From Rhodobacteraceae bacterium IMCC1909 (lineage in GTDB: Bacteria > Pseudomonadota > Alphaproteobacteria > Rhodobacterales > Rhodobacteraceae): a stretch of 64,000 bases of DNA. A program made the translations under genes and the position numbers. Positions 35,658 through 44,862 of this stretch are shown here, one piece after another. The first letter of the stretch is position 1. Each line of letters begins with the position of its first letter. The stretch lies in contig JAPDHM010000002.1 of assembly GCA_030704425.1 (NCBI GenBank), positions 248,001 through 312,000 of the forward strand, read 5' to 3'. Below the pieces are notes generated by a model. The model saw only the letters and a program-made list of their open reading frames with translations. It made no database searches and was not told the DNA's origin.

Positions 35658-35690
35658 GAGGTCACACCTACGACGCCCCCTGGATCGGCG

Positions 35691-36764
35691 TCATCGGCTC
35701 AGCCCGCTGACCAACCCCGGCTTATCCAGCGCTGCAAAACCATAATGGCGCAGCCAGCGCAGGTCGCTGTCAAAGAAGGCGCGCAAATCCGGAATGCCGT
35801 ATTTCAGCATCGCGATCCGATCAATGCCCATGCCGAAAGCAAAGCCTTGGTATTTCGACGCATCAATTCCACCGGCCACCAATACTTTAGGATGCACCAT
35901 GCCCGAGCCCAAAATCTCAAGCCAATCATCACCCTCACCCACTTTCAGCTGCCCATCGGCCCAAGAGCAACGAATATCCACCTCTGCGGAAGGTTCCGTA
36001 AAGGGGAAATGCGAGGCGCGGAACCGCAACTCCACATCATCCACTTCGAAGAAGGCTTTGACGAATTCTTCGAGGCACCACTTCAGATTGGCCATGGAAA
36101 TATCTGTGTCCAGCGCCAAGCCTTCGACCTGATGAAACATTGGCGTATGGGTCTGATCATAGTCTGCCCGATACACCCGACCTGGGCAGATCACCCGCAT
36201 AGGCGCGCCCATTTTTTTCATTGAGCGGATTTGAACCGGGCTGGTATGGGTGCGCAGAACATGCGGCGGGCGGTCATCGCCCTCGGCTCTGTGGGTATAG
36301 AAGGTGTCCATCTCTGCGCGGGCCGGGTGGTGCCCGGGCATGTTGAGTGCGTCAAAATTATACCAATCGGTTTCAATCTGCGGCCCTTCAGCCACGGAAA
36401 ATCCCATATCGGCAAAAATTGCGGTGACTTCTTCCCAGACTTGGGAAATTGGGTGGATGGTCCCCACCGGCCTCTGGCGCCCCGGCAGCGTGACATCCAA
36501 CCATTCGGACTTCAAACGCTCCTCCAAAGCCGCATCCGCCATGGAAGATTTGCGCGCAGTGAAGGCAGAATTAACCTTATCTTTCAGAGCATTGAGCGCC
36601 GGACCGGCCACCTGCCGCTCTTCGGGCGACATTTTTCCCAATGATCGCATTTGCAGGCTGATCTCGCCCTTCTTCCCAACAGCTTGAACGCGCAGCTCTT
36701 CCAGCGCAGCTTCATCGGCCGCCGCTGAAATGAGGGCTAAATATTTTTCGCGCAGATCATCCAT
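35691..36764 (-). CDS. pheS: Phenylalanine-tRNA ligase alpha subunit
   Basis: A 357-residue class II synthetase catalytic subunit. The N-terminal coiled coil is followed by motif 1 ([19 protein letters not shown]), motif 2 ([33 protein letters not shown]) and motif 3 ([14 protein letters not shown]). ATG 36764 is fixed by GGAGG about seven bases upstream. First gene of pheS-amidotransferase-pheT. Confidence 0.96.
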   Translation of the reverse strand: MDDLREKYLALISAAADEAALEELRVQAVGKKGEISLQMRSLGKMSPEERQVAGPALNALKDKVNSAFTARKSSMADAALEERLKSEWLDVTLPGRQRPVGTIHPISQVWEEVTAIFADMGFSVAEGPQIETDWYNFDALNMPGHHPARAEMDTFYTHRAEGDDRPPHVLRTHTSPVQIRSMKKMGAPMRVICPGRVYRADYDQTHTPMFHQVEGLALDTDISMANLKWCLEEFVKAFFEVDDVELRFRASHFPFTEPSAEVDIRCSWADGQLKVGEGDDWLEILGSGMVHPKVLVAGGIDASKYQGFAFGMGIDRIAMLKYGIPDLRAFFDSDLRWLRHYGFAALDKPGLVSGLSR

Positions 36765-36875
36765 CGGATCCTCCAAATTATATTGCGCCCCGTGCTAGCG
36801 AGATTATGCGTCGCGAGCAAGGGCGCTTGCGCAAAACTTCCGGTCTCGCCGTGGGTTAGAGCCCTAGGAGATGAC

Positions 36876-37754
36876 TTAGGCGCCCTTCCAACGTCCGAGC
36901 AACCAATACCATTGATCGGGGTTGGCCAAGATGCGCGCTGAAAGATTGTCATTGAAGGCCTGGGTCATCGTGATGCTATCCGTAGCGGGAATAGGGGCAT
37001 CAAATTCTACAGAGAATTTTGTGCCATCCTCCATACGGGTGCCGAAAGCAGGCACCAGCGGCACATCATATTTGATCGCCAATTGCGCCGCGACCAGAGC
37101 CGTGAGCGCCGGTTGCCCCAAAAACGGTAACCGTTCCCCATCGGGATATTTCTCATCCAGTAAAATTGCGATGAAACCGCCAGATTGCACATGGCGCACC
37201 AGGGCGCGGGTGCCAATTTTCCCAGTGGCCAGAATAGGCTGCCCACCAGCTGCGATGCCCGAATAGAGGCGCCGCTCATAATGTCGATTGGTTTGCGGTC
37301 GATAGACGGCGCCTGTCTCTAGCCCCAATGACTTGAGTGTTGAGCGCACCGCCTCCCATTGGCCAAAATGGCCTGAGACGATGATGGCCCCCTTTCCCTC
37401 TGCATGAGCTTTTTGCAGGGCTTCAAGCCCCAGGCCGGACACGATGTTGCGGTGGTGTAGGGTTTGAAATTCGCTGCAATGCAGTATTTCATACAGGGTG
37501 CGCCCCATGTTGCGGCCCATATTTCGGCACAGATCCAACCGCTCCCGGCGCGGCATATCCGGATAAACACGCCGCAATTCAGCCTCAACGCGCCGGCGTG
37601 CCAAGGGAAAGAATCGGACCAAGAGACCAACCAACCCTCCAAAAGCCTGAGCTCGGCGGTCAAAAGCGCGACCACGGGAGATGGTTAAGGCTGACAGCAG
37701 CGGGATATAGCGGACGTGCTGCCACAGGGTTTTGACCAAACGCGAAATCATCAT
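36876..37754 (-). CDS. Lysophospholipid/lipid A-type acyltransferase (LpxL/HtrB family)
   Basis: A 292-residue membrane-bound acyltransferase of the LpxL/HtrB family, which adds secondary acyl chains to lipid A or acylates related lipids. The catalytic HX4E motif is SGHFGQWE near 138, with the partner block YRPQTNRHYERRL and the ALLDEK-like AILLDEKYPDGERLPFLG. The start is placed at the double ATG 37754/37751, giving the usual family length; a longer frame reaching 37991 would overlap the lipoprotein gene upstream. No strong ribosome site is visible. Confidence 0.85.
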   Translation of the reverse strand: MMISRLVKTLWQHVRYIPLLSALTISRGRAFDRRAQAFGGLVGLLVRFFPLARRRVEAELRRVYPDMPRRERLDLCRNMGRNMGRTLYEILHCSEFQTLHHRNIVSGLGLEALQKAHAEGKGAIIVSGHFGQWEAVRSTLKSLGLETGAVYRPQTNRHYERRLYSGIAAGGQPILATGKIGTRALVRHVQSGGFIAILLDEKYPDGERLPFLGQPALTALVAAQLAIKYDVPLVPAFGTRMEDGTKFSVEFDAPIPATDSITMTQAFNDNLSARILANPDQWYWLLGRWKGA

Positions 37755-37917
37755 CGTCGTATGATGGAATTCGAGCGACCCGCCAAGGGTAAAAGCGCCG
37801 TAAGGCGCGATCTCCAACATCAAGAGCCCTGGAAAGCACAGCGCCCCGAGGAAAGGTTGAAGGGCAAAATATGCAGTGACCTTTTGAGTATTGCGAGCGT
37901 TTCGGGAAATCTTAGCG

Positions 37918-38376
37918 TCATTTTTTTCGCATGGATTTTTTGATAGCAAGTGGCTCGGGATAGATGATTTTGAAGCGTTTAACCGACACATCCTTCGGCA
38001 CGTTCAGCATGATTAAACGCTGGTTCAGTACCGTGGCCCCCATTCCCAAGCCCTGTTTGTAGGTCACAATGACGTCTGCGCCCTTGGCGTCCAAGTGCTC
38101 AATCGTCAATTCACCTTCCACAGCGGCGTTGCCAAGAATATTGCTGGCGTAAACCGTGGGTTCTCCCGAGATGGGCAAATCCAGGCGATCCTGCACATCC
38201 CACATTTGCTCTGCGGACCGACGTTGTCCCTCAGGAAGAAAATCAGATGTGATTGTCCATTCCACAAACCCAAAATCATTGGCTTGCGGATCTGCGCTGC
38301 AATTGAGCAAAAAGGCAGACGTTAAAATTGACGCGAAAAGCTTAATTCGACCCCCTCCAAATCTGACCTGTCCCAA
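37918..38376 (-). CDS. Putative lipoprotein of unknown function
   Basis: The frame encodes a lipoprotein signal peptide ending in the lipobox LLNC (KLFASILTSAFLLNCSAD) and a mature part of about 125 residues without a recognised domain. The given 5' end is the outermost TTG, which has no ribosome site. GGAGGGGG lies just before an in-frame ATT at 38344-38346, and starting there would give a perfectly sized signal peptide. No ATG, GTG or other TTG is available between. The gene overlaps the end of the broken S8 protease gene and precedes the acyltransferase on the same strand. Confidence 0.65.
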   Translation of the reverse strand: MGQVRFGGGRIKLFASILTSAFLLNCSADPQANDFGFVEWTITSDFLPEGQRRSAEQMWDVQDRLDLPISGEPTVYASNILGNAAVEGELTIEHLDAKGADVIVTYKQGLGMGATVLNQRLIMLNVPKDVSVKRFKIIYPEPLAIKKSMRKK

Positions 38377-40688
38377 GAGCCAAAACGTGCCCCAAAATTC
38401 AGCGTCCCGCCGTATGTGTCATGCTGCGCCGCCACGAAGGGGCGCAGCCGCACAGATCGGTCAAGGCCATATGATTTATGATCATATAGAATTGTCCCGT
38501 CTTTCAACATGCTGCCTGGCGTCATGAGCGACACGGCCCCATGTGACAATGCGTAGTCATTTCGCACACCCACCGTTAAATCCGCGTCTGTTAGCTGCGT
38601 CTCGACACCCATCATCCAACTGTCTGCCCGCGCCGCGGACATGCCAAAGTCAGACTCAGTGGCCGCCCTGTCGGAATATCGCCTTTGTTCATAGCGCAAG
38701 AAAAATCGATTGGCCGCGTTGAGAGTTGCATTCACCCCGAATTCAGCTTTCACAAGCCCGATAAGATCGCTTTGATCGTCCAGACCGAAATTAATAGCCG
38801 GCTCGCCAACTGAAATCGAAGAGATCAGATCTATCGCCCCGCCAAGCCGAACCTTACTTGCCAAACCAATCTCAAGAGATCGATCCGACCCTTGCCCTAA
38901 AGCGCCGCTGCCAAAAGATAAAAACGGCATCAAAGATGACATGGAACCCTGGCGGCTCTCCAAACTCATGCGCAGCTTAGCGGCCGGCACCACGAAGGGT
39001 TGCGGCGCTAATAAAGCCGCCATCCCCTGCCAATAATCCGCAGTGATTGGAGTATCTCCCTGCTGCAAAAAGCTAAAAATCAGCTGTTCTTTTGGCTGGC
39101 TCTGTAATGCATGACGGGCCTTAACGCTGCCACCTGTCGCATCAATTGTTGCGGAACCTGCACCGTAGCTCGGCAGAAAGCCCGCAGCCGCTGCTTCAAA
39201 GACCTGGGATCCTGAAACGGTGAACATGGCATTATCGAAGGAATCAAACACTACAAAATCATCGGCCATGATTTGTTTGGCCAGATCGCGTCCAACGCCG
39301 GCCGGTAGCGCTAGTTTTGATTGACTCAAGTCCTGACCCCGGCTCACGTCAGGTCCCAAAGCATAGGTTAAATTGGCAATCCCAGCGGCGGCGGCGCTAG
39401 AATCTACCAAACCGTGACCGAAAATTGCCTCCATAGCGGCGGTCCCGTTATTGGCCAATGTCTCGCCAAAAAAACCCGTAAGAGGCGCAAGTGAGGCGGT
39501 GATTTTGATCCGTGTGGCAATCTGTTTTGGTGTGAGGTTTGGGAACTTTTCCATCAAAGCTGCCGCAAGTCCACTGACGAAAGGCGCGGCCATAGACGTG
39601 CCACTCAAGGAGACATAGCCAGTGGTTCCCGCATCAGCCGCCAGAACTCGATTGCCCGGAGCCGTCACACAAAAAGCCGCCGCTACGCCGCAGCGATTGG
39701 TGAATCCGATTTCCACTCCATTCTCATCTGATGCAACAACCACAGGCTAAGCATCAACAAGTTCAGGTGCATGATAAGGCAACCCTGCTTCTTCGGATAC
39801 CTCAGAATTGCCAGAATTGCCCGCCGCAAAAACGAAGAGCGTGCCAGCCGCGTGTGCATCAGCAAAAGCCGCAATACTACGACTATAATTGCTGCGCACT
39901 TGGCTGGTCGTATTCGCCGTCACAGGCGTTGCAGGGCCCCAGCTGTTGTTTGAGACATGGATGTTATCGGTTATATGACGGCGCGCGACCGCAGCAAGTT
40001 GAGAATTGGTGTTGAGCGCTTCAAAAGTCCCGTCCCCATCTGCATCTTCCCTATAAGAATACAGTGTGGCATCATAGGCCACCCCGCGCATTCCGGTACC
40101 ATCCGCATCACCGGCAATAATAGACGCCACATGCGTTCCATGCCAATTTGAATCGCCACCATAGCCAGTTGCGCTATTGGAGAAATCATAGCCACGGATC
40201 GTCGAATTCCAAAATTCAGGGTGACTGGCGTCGATACCAGAATCCACCACCGCGACATTGATCCCAGTTCCGTCATAACCATAATTGTTGAGCGGCAATA
40301 CATTTAATTGCGCCAAATTTAATTGCGCCAAATTCGCATTGTAGCGGTATTCGGTGCCATAGACCCCTTGCGTTGTGTCGCGGTAATCGCCCGTGGGAAG
40401 CGCGTTTTGCGACAGGCTTCCCCCAGCGCCCGAGACTTGATCCGTTTGGCCCAGAGCTAGGGCGCCCACAACCGACAACCCAATGCCGGCCATTGCCGCA
40501 TTGCCGATCACACTATTGAGACCAGGGGCAAGCGACACAGTGAACGGCGCCTGTCGAGTCTCAGTCGCTTGGGCCAATGCACTGTGCAGCCAGAGTGAAC
40601 GCTTAAAGTCTTGAGCTTCGGCGCTGATTGGAACAAGCACCGTAGAAACCATGCAGTATAAAATACCAGCTGAAATAAAACGAACCAT
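38322..40688 (-). pseudogene. S8 subtilisin-like autotransporter serine protease with in-frame TAG
   Basis: One 789-codon frame runs from ATG 40688 to TGA 38322, broken only by TAG at 39747-39749 (codon 314). Upstream: a signal peptide (ending near ISAEA), then the S8 catalytic Asp (VAVVDSGIDASHPEF), His (NWHGTHVASIIAGDA) and the oxyanion Asn region (VFAAGNSGN). Downstream: NRCGVAAAFCVTAPG, the catalytic Ser in GTSMAAPFVSGLAA, and a beta-barrel ending in Phe (LSFSRQF). Both halves are otherwise intact, so decay is recent or the stop is suppressed. TGG to TAG is the simplest origin. A 15-bp tandem duplication (40303-40332) adds a second NLAQL. Confidence 0.85.
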
Positions 40689-40833
40689 ATCAAATCCAAA
40701 TTCTGAATAAAATTAGCGTCACAGCCTGATGGGTGACAAAAAAATCTTTGAAATATATAAGAGGTGCACCCTCCGGGACGCGGTTGTCAAAAATTTTAGT
40801 AAAGTAATCTAACCGACTGGCACTGCCGGAGTA

Positions 40834-40869
40834 AAAACGAAAACAGCCCCGGAGTCACTCCGAGGCTGC
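40834..40869 (-). terminator. Intrinsic terminator after rplT
   Basis: On the minus strand CAGCCTCGGAGT pairs with ACTCCGGGGCTG (one mismatch), followed by TTTTCGTTTTT. It lies 25 bp after the rplT stop. Confidence 0.85.
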
Positions 40870-40893
40870 ATCCAAATTCTTCTGAAGGCTGGT

Positions 40894-41256
40894 TTATGCC
40901 AGCGCAGCCTGCGCTTTGGTCACGATTGCGCCAAAAGCGTCAGGTTCGTGTACGGCCAGATCAGCCAAAACTTTGCGATCCACTTCGATACCTGCCAAGG
41001 ACAAACCGTTGATGAAACGGCTGTAAGACAAAGTCTCATCATGGCTCCGGCATGCTGCATTGATACGCTGGATCCACAGGCTACGGAAATTACGCTTGCG
41101 GGCCTTCCGGTCGCGCGTGGCGTATTGGTTGGCCTTATCGACTGCCTGGGTCGCTGTTTTGAACAGATTCTTCCGGCGACCGGAATAGCCTTTGGCAGCT
41201 TTAATGATTTTCTTGTGACGGGCGTGGGTTACTGTCCCACCTTTAACACGTGACAT
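40894..41256 (-). CDS. rplT: 50S ribosomal protein L20
   Basis: A 120-residue basic protein matching bL20 ([19 protein letters not shown] at the start, [20 protein letters not shown] near 88). It is 14 bp downstream of rpmI, with AGGAGGTT before the start. Together they form the usual rpmI-rplT unit; infC is not in view. Confidence 0.97.
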   Translation of the reverse strand: MSRVKGGTVTHARHKKIIKAAKGYSGRRKNLFKTATQAVDKANQYATRDRKARKRNFRSLWIQRINAACRSHDETLSYSRFINGLSLAGIEVDRKVLADLAVHEPDAFGAIVTKAQAALA

Positions 41257-41270
41257 CTCTGTGAACCTCC

Positions 41271-41471
41271 TTAACGGTCGTAGGGCATGTAGCTCTTGAC
41301 GATCTTCGCGTCAGGAGCAGACAGAGTGGTCGTGCCGCGGGCGTCACGAATGAATTTACGAGTACGTTTGATCATACCGTGGCGTTTGCCAGCTTGTGCC
41401 GCCATGACCTTACCGGTCGCTGACACCTTGAAGCGCTTTTTTGCGCTCGACTTGGTCTTCATTTTGGGCAT
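41271..41471 (-). CDS. rpmI: 50S ribosomal protein L35
   Basis: A 66-residue protein matching bL35 ([35 protein letters not shown]). AGGAGAT precedes the start. First gene of rpmI-rplT. Confidence 0.97.
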   Translation of the reverse strand: MPKMKTKSSAKKRFKVSATGKVMAAQAGKRHGMIKRTRKFIRDARGTTTLSAPDAKIVKSYMPYDR

Positions 41472-41584
41472 TTCGATCTCCTATTTTAGAACGTGAGCGC
41501 GCGACTCGGCATGCCACTTTTGGCCGGTCCCGCGTTAGGACTTGGCTTTTAGGCGCGAATGCCTGCAAGAGCAAGCGGTAAATG

Positions 41585-41815
41585 CTATTTCACCAAAGCC
41601 ACCAAAGCGATCAAAAAGGCCTGCGGAATATCAGAAATTGTCAGCCCATCGGGCACCATGATCCATGACCAAGCCACCATCCCGATCCCCAGGATAAACA
41701 GACCTTGCCCCAAACGTGCGGAGCGGTCCTCAATAGACGCATTGAGCGCATTAATGACACCAAATATGGATAAAATAATGCCACCGGCGATCATTAAAGC
41801 CAAATTTGAACCCAT
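41585..41815 (-). CDS. Small two-helix membrane protein
   Basis: A 76-residue hydrophobic protein with two predicted membrane helices (LALMIAGGIILSIFGVINAL and GLFILGIGMVAWSWIMV). I do not recognise a family beyond small alphaproteobacterial inner-membrane proteins found after pyk. Its ATG overlaps the pyk stop as TAATG, indicating translational coupling. Confidence 0.7.
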   Translation of the reverse strand: MGSNLALMIAGGIILSIFGVINALNASIEDRSARLGQGLFILGIGMVAWSWIMVPDGLTISDIPQAFLIALVALVK

Positions 41816-43263
41816 TAGCTGTCCGGTTCAGATCGGAAGATCAACCGCTCCTCACAAGGCGCAACGCGCAGAATATTCGTTGTGCCAGCTTGGTTAAACG
41901 GAACCCCAGCTGTCACGGTGATTTGATCGCTCTCTTCGGCAAAACCTTGGCTGACTGCGGCCCGTACGGCCGCCACAACCGCCGTCTTAAAGCGATCTAC
42001 CGGCCCGGTGATCACGCAATTCGTGCCCCAGGTCAGACTCAAACGCCGCGCGGTACTGATATTTGCCGTTAAAGCGATGATCGGCACCCGTGGACGTTCC
42101 CGCGCGGTTAAACTGGCAGTTGTGCCTGACGAGGTAAAGCATGCAATCGCTTTAACATCTGTAGTTTCGGCAATTTCCCGCGCAGCCGCCACAATGCTAT
42201 CAGCCACAGATTTGCCCTGCACACTCCGGCTGGCCTCTAAAATCGCCGTATAGGTTGGGTCACGCTCGACCTCGATGGCCACATTGTTCATCGTGGTGAC
42301 CGCTTCAATGGGAAATAGACCGGCAGCCGATTCCGCCGAAAGCATGATCGCGTCTGTGCCTTCATAGATAGAATTGGCAACATCGCTGACCTCAGCGCGG
42401 GTCGGCATGGGACTTTCGATCATACTTTCCAGCATCTGCGTGGCGACGATCACGGGCTTTGCAGCCGCCCGGCATTTGCGTACCAATTGTTTTTGAATAG
42501 GCGGAACCGCCTGCACCGGAAGCTCGACCCCCAGATCGCCGCGCGCTACCATGATCCCGTCGCTAACGCGCAAAATCTCATCAAAGGCCATCACAGCCGC
42601 AGGTTTTTCAATCTTCGACAAAACAGCAGCCCGACCATTGGCCAGAGCACGCGCCTCATAGACATCTTCAGGGCGCTGCACAAAGGACAGCGCCAACCAA
42701 TCGACGCCCAAATTGCAGGCAAACTCCAGATCTGACCTATCCTTGGCAGAAAGGGCTTTGAGCGGCAAAACCACATCCGGCACATTCACACCCTTGCGGT
42801 TTGAAATCATGCCGCCAGCTTCGACCACACATTCCGCAAAATCAGGACCACAGCTTTGCACCATCAGGCGAATCTTGCCATCATTGACCAAGAGCCGTGC
42901 ACCCGGCTCCAACGCCTGAAAAATCTCAGGATGTGGGAGGGTCACGCGATTGATATCACCCGGAAGATCTTGCAAGTCTAAACGAAAAACTGCGCCGGTG
43001 AGCAAATCTTCTTCGCCCTTTTCAAAGGTTCCAACCCGCAGCTTTGGCCCTTGCAGATCAGCCAAGATCGCGATTGGACTGATCAGATCTTTCTCAACCT
43101 GCCGAATGATCGCATGGCGTGCGGCAATTTCCGAATGATCCCCATGGGACATATTCAGACGAAACACATCTGCACCCGCCTGGTGTAAAGCCCGGATCAT
43201 GTCATAATCATTTGACGCCGGACCCAGTGTGGCGACGATTTTTACGTTTCTATCACGTTTCAT
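41815..43263 (-). CDS. pyk: Pyruvate kinase
   Basis: A 482-residue glycolytic enzyme converting phosphoenolpyruvate and ADP to pyruvate and ATP. Family motifs are KIVATLGPAS at the start, FRLNMSHGDH near 34, ILADLQGPKLRVG near 71, the catalytic Lys in LSKIEKPAAV near 221, MVARGDLGVELP near 243 and the PTRAEVSDVAN segment near 298. Length is normal. It is coupled to the small membrane protein and divergent from the N-formylglutamate amidohydrolase. Confidence 0.96.
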   Translation of the reverse strand: MKRDRNVKIVATLGPASNDYDMIRALHQAGADVFRLNMSHGDHSEIAARHAIIRQVEKDLISPIAILADLQGPKLRVGTFEKGEEDLLTGAVFRLDLQDLPGDINRVTLPHPEIFQALEPGARLLVNDGKIRLMVQSCGPDFAECVVEAGGMISNRKGVNVPDVVLPLKALSAKDRSDLEFACNLGVDWLALSFVQRPEDVYEARALANGRAAVLSKIEKPAAVMAFDEILRVSDGIMVARGDLGVELPVQAVPPIQKQLVRKCRAAAKPVIVATQMLESMIESPMPTRAEVSDVANSIYEGTDAIMLSAESAAGLFPIEAVTTMNNVAIEVERDPTYTAILEASRSVQGKSVADSIVAAAREIAETTDVKAIACFTSSGTTASLTARERPRVPIIALTANISTARRLSLTWGTNCVITGPVDRFKTAVVAAVRAAVSQGFAEESDQITVTAGVPFNQAGTTNILRVAPCEERLIFRSEPDS

Positions 43264-43349
43264 GCAAAGAACTCTTTTATGTTACCGCTATCATATCGAG
43301 CCCCTAATGCCCCAATTCACATCCCTGTGCAACTCAGCTAAGAGGGGGT

Positions 43350-44105
43350 ATGAGCAACGAATACCCATTTTCTATTACAGGACCCGAACATAAAGGGCCA
43401 TGGCTTATTACATGTGATCACGCAGCCAATCGCGTGCCGCCGGAGATAAACAACGGCAGCCTGGGATTGCCGGCCGATGATATGAACCGCCATATTGCTT
43501 ACGACGTGGGGGCCAAAGGGCTTAGCCTTGCGCTGGGAAGGCACCTAAAAGCGCCCGTCTTATGCAGCAATTTCTCCCGCTTGGTGATTGATCCCAACCG
43601 TGGAGAAGATGATCCTACATTACTCATGAAGCTCTATGACGGCAGCCTAATTCCTGCAAATCGCAACGCCGATGCGGCCGAAATTACGCGCCGGCTCGAG
43701 GCTTATCACCGCCCCTATCATGCGGCCTATGCGAAGCTCGCTGCATCCGACCCTGCCATTGTTGCCATTCACTCCTTCACTCCACAGCTTGTCGGCCGGC
43801 CAAAACGGCCTTGGAACATCGGCATCCTCTTTGCCGCCGACCTCCGCCTGGCCGATCCGGTTATCGCACGATTGCAAGCGCGTGGAGATCTGACCGTTGG
43901 CATCAATGAACCCTATGATGGGCATTTGCCCGGCGACAGCATCGATCGCCACGCCCTGCGTCAGGGACGGCTCAATATCTTGATTGAAGTCAGAAATGAT
44001 TTAATCGAAACTTCCAAGGACCATGAAGTTTGGGCCGCGCTTTTGGCGCCCCTCCTACAATCGGCCCTGGCAGAGGTGCAATCGCACCCCCCATCACAAG
44101 GATGA
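43350..44105 (+). CDS. N-formylglutamate amidohydrolase family protein
   Basis: A 251-residue zinc amidohydrolase of the FGase family, related to HutG-type enzymes that release formate from N-formyl-L-glutamate. Motifs are ITCDHAANRVP near 20, SRLVIDPNR near 76, and IAIHSFTPQLVGRPRPW-like VAIHSFTPQLVGRPKRPW near 138, with metal-binding His. No other histidine-degradation genes are nearby, so the true substrate is uncertain. GAGGGGGT lies directly before the ATG. Its stop is followed six bases later by the DUF1244 start. Confidence 0.88.
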   Translation: MSNEYPFSITGPEHKGPWLITCDHAANRVPPEINNGSLGLPADDMNRHIAYDVGAKGLSLALGRHLKAPVLCSNFSRLVIDPNRGEDDPTLLMKLYDGSLIPANRNADAAEITRRLEAYHRPYHAAYAKLAASDPAIVAIHSFTPQLVGRPKRPWNIGILFAADLRLADPVIARLQARGDLTVGINEPYDGHLPGDSIDRHALRQGRLNILIEVRNDLIETSKDHEVWAALLAPLLQSALAEVQSHPPSQG

Positions 44106-44110
44106 CCCCT

Positions 44111-44404
44111 ATGAACGCGCAATTAAAACTAGAACTTGAAGCCGCCGCCTTCCGCCGCCTGCAGCAACATCTCATCCAAGACCGCCCGGATGTGCAGAAC
44201 ATTGATATGATGAATCTTACAGGATTTTGCCGCAATTGCCTGTCGCGTTGGTATCAGGACGCGGCACAAGAGGCTGGTGTTGAAATGAGCAAAGCAGAGG
44301 CGCGCGAAACTTTCTACGGTATGCCGTTTGAGCGCTGGAAAGACGCGAATCAAACCGAAGCCAGCCCAGAAGCCCAAGCAAAATTTGCCAAGAGCCACGA
44401 CTAG
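44111..44404 (+). CDS. DUF1244 family protein
   Basis: A 97-residue protein of the DUF1244 family with its invariant core MMNLTGFCRNCLSRWY near residue 38 and ETFYGMPFERWK near 70. The structure of a family member is known but function is not. ATG 44111 is preferred since AAGGA lies about eight bases upstream; ATG 44102 would overlap the previous stop as ATGA but with the ribosome site too close. Its TAG shares a CTAG with the convergent gene. Confidence 0.88.
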   Translation: MNAQLKLELEAAAFRRLQQHLIQDRPDVQNIDMMNLTGFCRNCLSRWYQDAAQEAGVEMSKAEARETFYGMPFERWKDANQTEASPEAQAKFAKSHD

Positions 44405-44844
44405 GACTGGCGTTTCTCAACCATCAAGGCTTTTGCCTCAGACACCCAATCGTCCCTGCCGGCCCGGCCTTCAAATCCACGCAGCTGTGCATCAATATGG
44501 GCAATATCTTCAGCAGTCCAAGCGGCAATTTGCGCGTAGGAATAAATGCCAAGCCGATGACATTGCGCCTCGATTTTTGGACCAATACCTCTAATCCGCC
44601 GCAGATCATCGGGTGTATTGTCTAAATTGAAGCCCGGCGGTAAGGCAGGCGGGCCCGGCTCCGCTTCGAGCTCCAAAGGCGGGAGGGTTTTACCTGCGAC
44701 GGCAGCGTCCTCTGGGTTAAGCGCCCTGCCTTTTTTGCCAAATCCCCAGATGATCCAGCCACAAAACAACCCCAACAGACCTGCCAACACAAGCAGGACC
44801 CAAATTTCTGTCACAAGAAACATCCAACCTTCAAACATGCGCAC
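44401..44844 (-). CDS. Membrane-anchored helix-hairpin-helix protein
   Basis: A 147-residue protein with one N-terminal membrane helix (IWVLLVLAGLLGLFCGWIIW), a proline-rich linker, and a C-terminal domain with LRRIRGIGPKIEAQCHRLGI and WTAEDIAHIDAQLRGFEGR. This last part resembles the helix-hairpin-helix domain found at the ends of some respiratory-complex and ribosomal-type proteins of Rhodobacterales, which often binds nucleic acid. Function is unknown. It ends in a CTAG shared with DUF1244 and starts 18 bp after the OmpA-family stop. Confidence 0.75.
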   Translation of the reverse strand: MRMFEGWMFLVTEIWVLLVLAGLLGLFCGWIIWGFGKKGRALNPEDAAVAGKTLPPLELEAEPGPPALPPGFNLDNTPDDLRRIRGIGPKIEAQCHRLGIYSYAQIAAWTAEDIAHIDAQLRGFEGRAGRDDWVSEAKALMVEKRQS

Positions 44845-44862
44845 GCGCCCCTTGTGATCGTT

